Part shown: piece after piece, positions 15,534 to 23,589 of the stretch | Layout: every line of letters begins with the position of its first letter | How positions within the stretch are numbered: the first letter of the stretch is position 1 | Assembly: GCA_041752395.1 (NCBI GenBank) | Contig: JBGSWN010000223.1 | Coordinates: forward strand, 35,292 to 99,291 | Origin: UBA6168 sp041752395 | GTDB taxonomy: Bacteria; Bacteroidota; Bacteroidia; Chitinophagales; Saprospiraceae | DNA length: 64,000 bases | Reading direction: 5' to 3' | Made by a program: the position numbers and the translations under genes | Notes under the pieces: generated by a model | The model's database searches: none | The model's input: only the letters and a program-made list of their open reading frames with translations | Told to the model about the DNA's origin: nothing

Positions 15534-16286
15534 TCACCCCATCCCCCCCAGCACCTGCAACAAATACCCCTTTTTTCGTTGCGCAACGGGCAACTCGGCC
15601 CCATCGCTCATCACCACTTCGCCGCCGAAACGGTTCACGTAACTCTGCACATGGTCGAGGTTCACGAGGTGCGATTTGTGGATACGCTCAAAGCGGTGGC
15701 GGGCGAGTGATTCCTCCAGTTCCTTCAGTGTTTTGGCGAGGAGCAGCTTCTTGCCGGTGTCAAAAAAAACCGTCGTGTAGTTCCCCTCCGAGGCCAGCCG
15801 AACGATGCTCCGAACGGGGAACAAATGGATGCCATCGGCAGTGGCGAGGGCGATGCGCTCTGGTGGAGCAGTGGCCGTCCGGTACTGTTGCATGAACTGC
15901 TGCATCTGGCTGTTGAAGGATGTTTGCTGGGTGCGCAATGCCTTGTCAACGGCGGCCCGAAGCTCCTCGGCGTCAATGGGTTTGAGCAGATAATCGAGTG
16001 GGGCGAACTTGATGGCCTTGAGCGCATAATCACTGTAGGCGGTGGTGAAAATCGTTTTAAAAGACTGATAATCAACTTGTTCCAAAATATCGAAGCCAGC
16101 GCCGTCCGTCAGTTGGATGTCCAAAAAAAGCAGGTCCACGTCCGTTTGTTTGCGGAGCAAAGCCACCCCCTCGGCCACCGAGCCAGCCTCCCCGATGATG
16201 CGGATTTCGGGGCAATGCAGGTCAAGTTCTTGGCGCAAGGTGGCACGGGCATTGGGCTCGTCGTCTATGAGGATGGATTTTATCAT
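15534..16286 (-). CDS. LytTR-family response regulator (LytR/AlgR type)
   Basis: 250 residues. Receiver domain 1-120 with acidic D8 and D9, phosphoacceptor D56 (LLFLDIQL), T81/T82 (IFTTAYS) and K102 in LLKPID, so all switch residues are present. The LytTR DNA-binding domain (about 145-245) shows VRLASEGNYTTVFF, FERIHKSHLVNLDHV and LPVAQRKKGYLL. Its ATG overlaps the stop of the sensor kinase gene by four bases, so the pair is translationally coupled and surely one two-component system. Confidence 0.93.
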   Translation of the reverse strand: MIKSILIDDEPNARATLRQELDLHCPEIRIIGEAGSVAEGVALLRKQTDVDLLFLDIQLTDGAGFDILEQVDYQSFKTIFTTAYSDYALKAIKFAPLDYLLKPIDAEELRAAVDKALRTQQTSFNSQMQQFMQQYRTATAPPERIALATADGIHLFPVRSIVRLASEGNYTTVFFDTGKKLLLAKTLKELEESLARHRFERIHKSHLVNLDHVQSYVNRFGGEVVMSDGAELPVAQRKKGYLLQVLGGMG

Positions 16287-19267
16287 GTTTCCATTGTTTT
16301 ATGAATTTGTTCCATCGGCAGCCGCACCACCACCTCCGTCCCAGCCGCCACGCCATTTTCATCGTAAACATCGTTGATTTCCACCGCAGGTGGCACTGCT
16401 TTTTTGCGGAGCAACTGCAGCCGCTCCTGCGTGATGGCCGTGGCCAAGGGCTTGTGCGGGTCCCGCAGGTTTGACTTGGCCGCCGCCGCCGCCCGGCCAA
16501 TGCCGTTGTCCCGCACCATCGCCACGATTTCCGAATCTTTTTTGCTGAAAACAACCGCCACATGGCCCTTGCCCTGCTTGCCCACGATGCCGTGAATCAC
16601 CGCATTTTCCACAAACGGCTGGATGACCATCGAGGGGATGAGCACTGCCGTGGGCACGATGTCCGGCGAAATTTCCACCGTGAAATCCATCTTGTCGGGA
16701 TACCTGATTTGCGAGAGCTGCATGTAGATTTTCAGCAGTTCCACCTCCTGTTCTAGCGGGATGAAAGCGTCCGAGTAGTCGAGGTTCAGCCGCAGCAGCT
16801 TGGCAAACTTGGAGATGTAGCTGTTCGCCTCCCTGATTTTGTCCTGGCCGTAGTAGCCCTTGATGGTGTTCAGGGCATTGAAAATGAAGTGCGGGTTCAT
16901 TTGGAGGCGCAGCGCCAGCATCTTCAGGTCGGCGTTCTTGGATTGCAGTTCCAACTTTTCATTTTCCGTTTCCATCAGTCTGCGCTGGTACTCGTACTGC
17001 CTGCGCAGCTTGCGCTCCCGCCGTTTTACCCAAAGAAAAACAAGCCCCGCCAACCCTGCCAATGCCCCAGCGATGAACCACCATTGCAACCAAATCGGTG
17101 GGGCGATGCGGAAGCTTTGCGAAGCGGCCACCTCGCTCTCCACGCCGGAACTGTTCACCGCCACCACCTCGAACTGGTACTGGCCGGGGCGTAGCGAGGC
17201 ATACTCCACGGCCTCGTTGGTGGTGGTGTGCCAGTCGCTGTCGAGGCCGAGCAGGCGATAGCGGTAGTGCAGTTTTTTGTAATCCTTGAAAGACAGGCCC
17301 TCGAAGCTGAAACTGACCGAATTTTCCCCGGCGCTCAGGCGCAAGGACGGACCGGGCTGACGCTCCTGTTCGTTCACCATCCATCGTTTCAGGTGGCTGG
17401 GCGGTGGTGGCAGTTTTTTGGTGAAAATGGCGAAGGGGACAACTACCAGGCCATCGTCATTTCCCAAAAAAATCTGCTCGCCGATTACCTCCACGGCGTT
17501 CAGTTTCTCAGCACCGAGGCCGTGTACGTTGGAGAAATCGAGGAGTTTCAGGCTGCCAATTTCGCCCGCCACTTTCATCAGGCCACTGGCCGTGGCCACC
17601 CAAAAATTGCCGCTGGCATCTTGGCAGAAGTCCCTGCAAATCTTGGGGCTTTGGCCTGCGGAGGCGATACCGATGCTGTCGAGCACCTGCCCATTGCGAA
17701 GCGCAAAAAGCCCGCTGGACTCGGTAAGCGCCCAGAGCGTGTTGGTTTTTTTATCAAAAATCAGCTCCCGCATATTGTGCGGCAGCACGGCTTCGCTCAT
17801 TTTATTTTGGTAAAAAAACAGGCCATTGGGCGTGCCTAGCCAAGCGGTGTTTTCATGGTCGAAAACGATGCGGTCCACCCGCATAAGGCTCAGCTTTTCG
17901 GGGGCGTATTTTTTGTAAAACTCCTTCACCTGGGTTTCTTCCATCCTTTCATTTGGGGCAAAAAGGAGGGGGATTTTCGCCTTTGGCACCCGGTAAAGCC
18001 CCGTGAAGCCCGCCCAGAAATTGCCGTCGGCGTCCATGTTCACGTCCGTGGAGCGGAGCAGTATGAATTGCTTTCGGCCCTGCTTCACCAAGGTCATTCC
18101 GGCCTTGCCCGAAATGAGGGTGGAGCCGTCCGGCAGTTGGCGGATGGAGCTGATGGCCCGTGGTATGAGGCCCTTCGGAAAATGCTGCAACGGGGCCAGT
18201 TTCCCCGCCTCGAAACTGCTGAAATTGTTGTTGGGCATGCCGATCCAGAGCCGTCCGCCAGCATCGGCGGAGAGGCAGTTCACCTGCCCTGGGCTGTTGC
18301 CATCGGCATCGAGGATTTGCAGGATTTCGGGGGTCGGAGTGTAAAAAACGCCGTCTTCGAGGGTGGAAAACCACCAGCCGCCCTCCCGGTCTTCGAGGAT
18401 GGCGGAGACCTGCGAATCGGGGAGATAGACTTTGCGAAGTTGCAGGTTTTGACGGTCGAAAAGATAGGCCCCGCTGCGGCTGCCCACCCAAAGCCGGTCG
18501 GCTACAGGGGTGACGGAGATGACTTCGTTCATAGTGGCAGGGAAGGGCGTGAACGAGATGGGTTTTTGGGTTAAGTTATTGTAAATCAGTAGGTTGCGGA
18601 TTCCAGTGATGTACAGGGTATCGCCCATTTCACCCAGCTTAACGGGCTTGATGATGTTCGTCAATTTGCCCGTTCTGACGATGGTTTCCTGATAAAAATA
18701 ACCGACAGCGCTGCTGTCCGTGAGGATGCCGATGGTGTCGCCTTTTGCGGGCCAAGCCTGAACCACTGCCACTGGGAATGTCGATACGGAGGCTGTTTTT
18801 TTTGAAAAATCCAGCCTTCCTATTTTGTCGTTAGAGGCGAAGATGATTTCGCCATTTTCCGCTTCAAAAATATTGAGCACGATGCCCCCCAAGTTTAAAT
18901 CGTGCAATAACGGTGTGTCGTGTTCGCTGTGTATTTTTCCATCCTGAAAAAAGCAGGGTTTGCCGTTCAGTGTGGCGAACCAGATGCGCTTGGCCCGGTC
19001 TTCGTAGCAGATGAAAACCTCGTTGTCGGAAAGCCCGTCGGCGGTGGTGAAATTGGTAAAATGGGCCCCATCGAAACGGCTCACGCCCACGTCGGTGCAG
19101 AACCAGATATAGCTTTTGGAATCTTGGAAAACGAAGTAAACGTTGTTGGAAGGCAGCCCATCCCGTACCTTGTAATTCCTGAAATAGGGCGACTGCCCGA
19201 TGGCGGAGGCGGCGGTGAAAACAAGAACGGATATAATGATTAGGTTTCTAAGCATGGAAATTGGCAC
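16283..19267 (-). CDS. Sensor histidine kinase, LytS type, with periplasmic beta-propeller
   Basis: 994 residues; an alternative start is the ATG four codons in (MLRNLIIISVL). A signal peptide ends at SAIGQS. Residues about 25-640 are a two-component-regulator propeller with repeats such as DGLPSNNVYFVFQD, IWFCTDVGVSRFDG, GRLWIGMPNNNFSSF and TAWLGTPNGLFFY. A Y_Y_Y domain follows (about 650-720; YRYRLLGLDSDWH), then one membrane helix (about 730-750). The His_kinase module has the phosphoacceptor in LQMNPHFIFNALNTI (about 795), the N box QPFVENAVIHG and the G box VRDNGIGRA. It senses an extracellular signal, often a glycan or cell-wall cue in this family, and passes phosphate to the regulator at 15534. 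Confidence 0.93.
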   Translation of the reverse strand: MPISMLRNLIIISVLVFTAASAIGQSPYFRNYKVRDGLPSNNVYFVFQDSKSYIWFCTDVGVSRFDGAHFTNFTTADGLSDNEVFICYEDRAKRIWFATLNGKPCFFQDGKIHSEHDTPLLHDLNLGGIVLNIFEAENGEIIFASNDKIGRLDFSKKTASVSTFPVAVVQAWPAKGDTIGILTDSSAVGYFYQETIVRTGKLTNIIKPVKLGEMGDTLYITGIRNLLIYNNLTQKPISFTPFPATMNEVISVTPVADRLWVGSRSGAYLFDRQNLQLRKVYLPDSQVSAILEDREGGWWFSTLEDGVFYTPTPEILQILDADGNSPGQVNCLSADAGGRLWIGMPNNNFSSFEAGKLAPLQHFPKGLIPRAISSIRQLPDGSTLISGKAGMTLVKQGRKQFILLRSTDVNMDADGNFWAGFTGLYRVPKAKIPLLFAPNERMEETQVKEFYKKYAPEKLSLMRVDRIVFDHENTAWLGTPNGLFFYQNKMSEAVLPHNMRELIFDKKTNTLWALTESSGLFALRNGQVLDSIGIASAGQSPKICRDFCQDASGNFWVATASGLMKVAGEIGSLKLLDFSNVHGLGAEKLNAVEVIGEQIFLGNDDGLVVVPFAIFTKKLPPPPSHLKRWMVNEQERQPGPSLRLSAGENSVSFSFEGLSFKDYKKLHYRYRLLGLDSDWHTTTNEAVEYASLRPGQYQFEVVAVNSSGVESEVAASQSFRIAPPIWLQWWFIAGALAGLAGLVFLWVKRRERKLRRQYEYQRRLMETENEKLELQSKNADLKMLALRLQMNPHFIFNALNTIKGYYGQDKIREANSYISKFAKLLRLNLDYSDAFIPLEQEVELLKIYMQLSQIRYPDKMDFTVEISPDIVPTAVLIPSMVIQPFVENAVIHGIVGKQGKGHVAVVFSKKDSEIVAMVRDNGIGRAAAAAKSNLRDPHKPLATAITQERLQLLRKKAVPPAVEINDVYDENGVAAGTEVVVRLPMEQIHKTMET

Positions 19268-19490
19268 AAAATAACGGCGTTTTGTCGAGAGCCAAGCGGA
19301 TTAAAATAAATGGACTTCGGCGTAAAATCAGCCAAAGAAATCGTTTGTCCTGGTAGCTGTGCAAGGGACGCCGTTCTTGCTGAAATTTGCATTGTTTATA
19401 ACTCCATAGGTAAAGCCCAAAAAATTGAATCATTACTCCTCAAAGCCAATAAAAAATCAAATTTAAGAATAGCGAATTAACGATAGGTGC

Positions 19491-19552
19491 GGCCTGCGAC
19501 TCAAAGGTTTTCGAAAGCGGAAGCAGCTAAATCGCAGGTCTTTTTTTTTTTT
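19491..19552 (+). terminator. Orphan plus-strand terminator upstream of the repeat-protein gene
   Basis: GGCCTGCGA (19491-19499) pairs with TCGCAGGTC (19532-19540) with one mismatch, followed by 12 T. No plus-strand gene lies upstream, since the neighbour is the divergent kinase. It therefore either ends an unseen small RNA from 19268-19490 or acts as a leader attenuator. Confidence 0.6.
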
Positions 19553-19575
19553 CATGAACGGACAGTTTATTTGTC

Positions 19576-19583
19576 TAAATTTG
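19576..19583 (+). promoter_or_regulatory. Candidate -7 box for the 19622 gene
   Basis: TAAATTTG fits TAnnTTTG and ends 38 bases before the ATG. A weak TTC is near the -33 position rather than TTG. It lies after the orphan terminator, which argues the terminator belongs to another transcript. Confidence 0.4.
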
Positions 19584-19621
19584 TACAATTATAATTCCGT
19601 TTTATAACCGATTACGCATTT

Positions 19622-22600
19622 ATGAAAATCTCCCATGCAACATTCTTGTCTTCGCTGCTATTGCTGATTTGCAATCTTAGTTTTGCGCAGACATACTACA
19701 CGCTGCGAAGCTATCCCCCGCAAGGTCCAGGTTTTTGGGAAGGCAGTACCTCGCTCTATAAAATAACCGTCAATGGCAGTAATTGCAGCCTTGACAGCAT
19801 CGCTACCATCATGTATCCAGGGGTTGATTCCTTGGTTCCTCAATCGTTATGCCACTGCCCAGATGGCTTTTTATATGCTGATGAATGGGATGACAGCACC
19901 CATATTTATAAGATAGACAAGGCCACGGCAGTGGTTGTGGAAAAGATTGCGATTACGGGTGTTTTACCAAGTCAAAGTCAATACAGGTCATTAAGCTGCG
20001 GCGCTGACGGTATGATATACGTCACAGGTGGTTATTATGTAGAGCCTTCAAAATTCATGAAAATTAACCCGCTGACAGGTGCCACCACATTGCTGGGTAC
20101 TGGCCCCTCCATTGATTTCATTGCCAACCCCATTCATTTCGATAACAATTGGTATGGCATTGCGGGAAATGATGTAAAACGAATTGACCTCAACGGCGCA
20201 ACCTGGGAAACGGAGGTGCTTTTTGGGCAACCATTCGGCAATTATATTGGTGGGGTAAGCATCTACCCTAGCCTTTGCAACACATTTATATCCAACCATG
20301 CCGGAAACCTTCAACTGATAAATATTGACGATGAGACTTTCACCCCTTTGTGCCAGCTTAATTTCCCGGTATATGAATTGGCAGGCGTAGATGAATATGA
20401 CCCTGCCCCCTCATGGCCAGTCCCCATTGACCTCGACCGAAACGACAGTTCTGGAGCATTCGGGAGTGACTATAATTCCGCTATTTTCAATTGCAAAACC
20501 AACCATGTCAAAATAGCCGATGACGATGCTTTTATCCCATCATATCCCATCATTGACACCATGTGGGTCAGCATCACGGGCGGTATATTGGACCCCGGAA
20601 TGGAAGGTTTATATATGGGGTTGCCGCCCATCGGCATCGGAGTGGCAGGCAATACCACCACGACTATTACCTTCACCAATGCTGCCGGAAATGCCCGTGT
20701 TTCCGATTTTTTAGATGCACTCAAACTCGTTCAATACAAGGATATAGCGCTTTCCCCAACGGGCGGCACAAGGGAGGTGACCGTCAGTTTTACCACCCGC
20801 CAAGGCTTTCCTACCAATACTGCCAAATGCTTCGTGCAGGTGCAGCAGCTGCCCACCATTACCGTGGACCTCGGCCCTGACCAAATTGGTTGTAATGGGA
20901 CTGGTGTTACCTTGGATGCCGGAAACCCTGGGAAGACCTATTATTGGAGTGGCCAGCAGACCAGCCAGACTATCACTACTTTTTTTTCGGGAACCTACAA
21001 AGTAACCGTCAGCGATGGCATAAATTGCCCAGGTAGCGATGAGGTCATGGTAAGTTTTTTACCCGTTGTTCAGGCAACCGTGCAAATGCCCAATCAAAGC
21101 TGTGCGGGGGATAGCATACCTGTTAATATTACTTGGAACACCAACGATGCATTTGACATTGTGGTTATAAAGAGCACTAGCGACAACGACACATTGTATG
21201 GATTCACATCGGGTAGCCCCTATTTTCTTATAACACCAGATATAAACAACCTGAACGCTTATACATTGACTGGAAGTTTTAAAAATCTATTGACCGGTAA
21301 TTCAATAGAATGCCTTAAATTTATGCCAGTTAATTTTTCAATTCAAGTGCATCCAACCCCAGAGATATATCAAACTGCCAAGATTTGCGAGGGGGATAGT
21401 ATTTTTTTGGCAGGTGCTTGGCGCTACCTAGCTGGCGACTATATTCAATATGGCTATACATCAACTGCTTGCAATCAGGCTGTCATAACTACATTGACCT
21501 TGAAAACGCCGGGCAATAAATTCACATACCTTAATTCCGCCACCTGCAATCCTGCTGAGGCTGGTGTTTTTACGCAACACCTTTACACCCAAAACATCTG
21601 TGACAGCACCGTAATTACTACCGTTAACTTACTTACCAGTGACACGGTTTTTCTCGCTTCGCAAACCTGCGACCCAACGCTGGCGGGCGTTTCCACCCAA
21701 GACCTGATAAACCTGGCGGGCTGCGACAGCACGGTCATCACGAGCATCACGCTCTCTCCAAATGATTCGGTTTTTCTTGCTTCGCAAAGCTGCGACCCAA
21801 CGCTGGCGGGCGTTTTCACCGAAACCCTGACGAACCAAGCGGGCTGTGATAGCACCGTCATCACTACTGTCACGCTGGTTACGGGCGATACAGTTTTCTT
21901 CGCTTCGCAAAGCTGCGACCCAGCACTGACGGGTGTTTTCACCGAAACCCTGACGAACCAAACTGGCTGCGATAGCACCATCATCACTACCGTCACGCTG
22001 GTCACGGGCGACACAGTTTTCTTCGCTTCGCAAAGCTGCGACCCAGCACTGACGGGCGTTTTCACCGAAACCCTGACGAACCAAGCGGGCTGCGACAGCA
22101 CCGTCATCACGACAATCACACTGGTCACAGGCGACACGGTTTTAATCGCTTCGCAAAGCTGCGACCTAACAATGGCGGGCGTTTTCACGCAAAACCTAAC
22201 GAACCAATCAGGTTGCGACAGCACCGTCATCACGACTATCACGCTCATACCGGGAGATATGATTTTATTGGAAAATGAAACCTGCGACCCGGCTTTGGCG
22301 GGAACGGATATGGTTTTCTTAACCAATCAATATGGCTGTGACAGTGTTGTTATAACTACCATTAGTCTCCTTCCGATTGACACGACATTGCTCAATAATT
22401 TCACCTGCGAACCATCTGAAACAGGGCTTTTTGAATTGCATTTTACAGGGCTAAATGGTTGTGACAGCCTTGTCTTACTGACGGTTTCATTGCTACCTGC
22501 TGATTCCTGCTTAACCGCACCGACTTTGCCGAAAGTTTATGCCCCGAATGCATTTTCACCGAATGGCGACGGCGTAAACGACCTTTTCCTGCTTTTTGGA

Positions 22601-22822
22601 AATGACCAGATTGAGAAAATCCGAAGTCTCCAAATTTACAGCCGCTGGGGTGAGCGGGTCTTCGAGGCGTTCAACCTTTTGCCAAACGACCCAAGTGGCG
22701 GCTGGGATGGTAGTTTCAGAGGAAAACCAATGGGTCCCGGTGTTTTTCTTTTCTATTCTGAAGTGCTGTACAAAAATGGTGAAGTGGAAATCGTGAAAGG
22801 CGATGTGAATTTGCTGAAATAA
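19622..22822 (+). CDS. Large secreted T9SS cargo with eight 41-residue Cys-pair repeats
   Basis: 1066 residues. A signal peptide (LSSLLLLICNLSFAQ) is followed by a beta-rich N-terminal region of about 250 residues with YVTN/propeller-like segments (LSCGADGMIYVTGGYYV) and an Ig-like part with SGTYKVTVSDG. Residues about 632-961 are eight tandem units of 41 residues (21515-22504), each with Cys-Asp-Pro, AGVF, LTNQ and GCDSTVITT and two conserved cysteines. The end is the gliding-associated C-terminal domain (VYAPNAFSPNGDGVNDLF, SRWGERVF, GVFLFYSEV), a type B sorting signal for type IX secretion. It is probably an adhesin or surface protein. The middle repeats are nearly identical at DNA level, so repeat number may vary. 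Confidence 0.9.
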   Translation: MKISHATFLSSLLLLICNLSFAQTYYTLRSYPPQGPGFWEGSTSLYKITVNGSNCSLDSIATIMYPGVDSLVPQSLCHCPDGFLYADEWDDSTHIYKIDKATAVVVEKIAITGVLPSQSQYRSLSCGADGMIYVTGGYYVEPSKFMKINPLTGATTLLGTGPSIDFIANPIHFDNNWYGIAGNDVKRIDLNGATWETEVLFGQPFGNYIGGVSIYPSLCNTFISNHAGNLQLINIDDETFTPLCQLNFPVYELAGVDEYDPAPSWPVPIDLDRNDSSGAFGSDYNSAIFNCKTNHVKIADDDAFIPSYPIIDTMWVSITGGILDPGMEGLYMGLPPIGIGVAGNTTTTITFTNAAGNARVSDFLDALKLVQYKDIALSPTGGTREVTVSFTTRQGFPTNTAKCFVQVQQLPTITVDLGPDQIGCNGTGVTLDAGNPGKTYYWSGQQTSQTITTFFSGTYKVTVSDGINCPGSDEVMVSFLPVVQATVQMPNQSCAGDSIPVNITWNTNDAFDIVVIKSTSDNDTLYGFTSGSPYFLITPDINNLNAYTLTGSFKNLLTGNSIECLKFMPVNFSIQVHPTPEIYQTAKICEGDSIFLAGAWRYLAGDYIQYGYTSTACNQAVITTLTLKTPGNKFTYLNSATCNPAEAGVFTQHLYTQNICDSTVITTVNLLTSDTVFLASQTCDPTLAGVSTQDLINLAGCDSTVITSITLSPNDSVFLASQSCDPTLAGVFTETLTNQAGCDSTVITTVTLVTGDTVFFASQSCDPALTGVFTETLTNQTGCDSTIITTVTLVTGDTVFFASQSCDPALTGVFTETLTNQAGCDSTVITTITLVTGDTVLIASQSCDLTMAGVFTQNLTNQSGCDSTVITTITLIPGDMILLENETCDPALAGTDMVFLTNQYGCDSVVITTISLLPIDTTLLNNFTCEPSETGLFELHFTGLNGCDSLVLLTVSLLPADSCLTAPTLPKVYAPNAFSPNGDGVNDLFLLFGNDQIEKIRSLQIYSRWGERVFEAFNLLPNDPSGGWDGSFRGKPMGPGVFLFYSEVLYKNGEVEIVKGDVNLLK
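21515..22504 (+). repeat. Eight tandem 123-bp units inside the T9SS cargo gene
   Basis: Each unit encodes about 41 residues with two cysteines. Units three to five are almost identical in DNA (about 21765-22135), the outer units are diverged, so the array grew from the middle by recent duplication. Confidence 0.85.
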
Positions 22823-22852
22823 TGCCTATTATTGAACGTTAATTCGGTCAAT

Positions 22853-23578
22853 ATGATGAACTTAAAGACGCTTTTGATAGTATTCTTTGTGTTAAAATGG
22901 GCAATATTGTCTGCACAAGGCGACTTTGTAAATGTCTATTTTCTACCCGGCACAGGCTCCGATGAGCGCCTGTTTTCCAAGATTATTTTGCCCGAAGGAC
23001 TTACTGCCAACTTTGTACAATATCCAGTGCCAGATAAAAAGGCGAGCATGGCTGAATATGCGGCCATTATTGCGCAGCAAATAGATACAACGCAACGTTT
23101 TGTGCTGGTTGGCGTCTCCATCGGTGGCATGATTTGCACAGAGTTGGCTGACTTAATAAAGCCAGAAAAAACTATTGTCATATCCAGCAGTAAGTGCAGG
23201 AAAGAGTTGCCTCGGCATTATCGTTTTCAACAGCATATTCCGATTAATAAATTATTTGGTGCAAGGTTCATCAAGGCTCTGTCGTTCGTTGCTCAAGCAG
23301 TCGTGGAGCCGGACAGAAACAAGCAAAAGGCGGTTTTTAAAGTCATGCTTCGTGATAAAAACAGGCTGTTTATGAAACGTGCCGTGAATATGATAATCAA
23401 TTGGGAACGGGAGGAATATTCACCCAATATCGTTCATATCCACGGCACGAAAGACCATACACTGCCGCTGAAAAACATCAAACCAAGCATCATTGTGCAA
23501 GGTGGCTCGCACATGATGACGCTGATTCGGGGAGAGGAAATTAGTGCGATTATTAACGGTATTCTTTTGGGTAAATAA
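22853..23578 (+). CDS. Exported alpha/beta hydrolase
   Basis: 241 residues from ATG at 22853 (MMNLKTLLIVFFVLKWAI is a signal peptide); a frame-compatible ATG seven codons earlier is less likely. The alpha/beta-hydrolase signs are FLPGTGSDERLF (oxyanion region), the nucleophile elbow GVSIGGM, HIHGTKDHTLPL (acid Asp) and QGGSHMM (catalytic His). The triad is complete. The substrate is unknown. It starts 30 bases after the repeat protein, so the two may be one transcript, and it converges with the next gene. Confidence 0.85.
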   Translation: MMNLKTLLIVFFVLKWAILSAQGDFVNVYFLPGTGSDERLFSKIILPEGLTANFVQYPVPDKKASMAEYAAIIAQQIDTTQRFVLVGVSIGGMICTELADLIKPEKTIVISSSKCRKELPRHYRFQQHIPINKLFGARFIKALSFVAQAVVEPDRNKQKAVFKVMLRDKNRLFMKRAVNMIINWEREEYSPNIVHIHGTKDHTLPLKNIKPSIIVQGGSHMMTLIRGEEISAIINGILLGK

Positions 23579-23589
23579 GCTGCTCTGCA

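Noticed and set aside
21583..22326. Repetitive minus-strand frames across the 41-residue repeat array
   Set aside because: They are antisense copies of the repeat; the plus frame has signal peptide and sorting domain.
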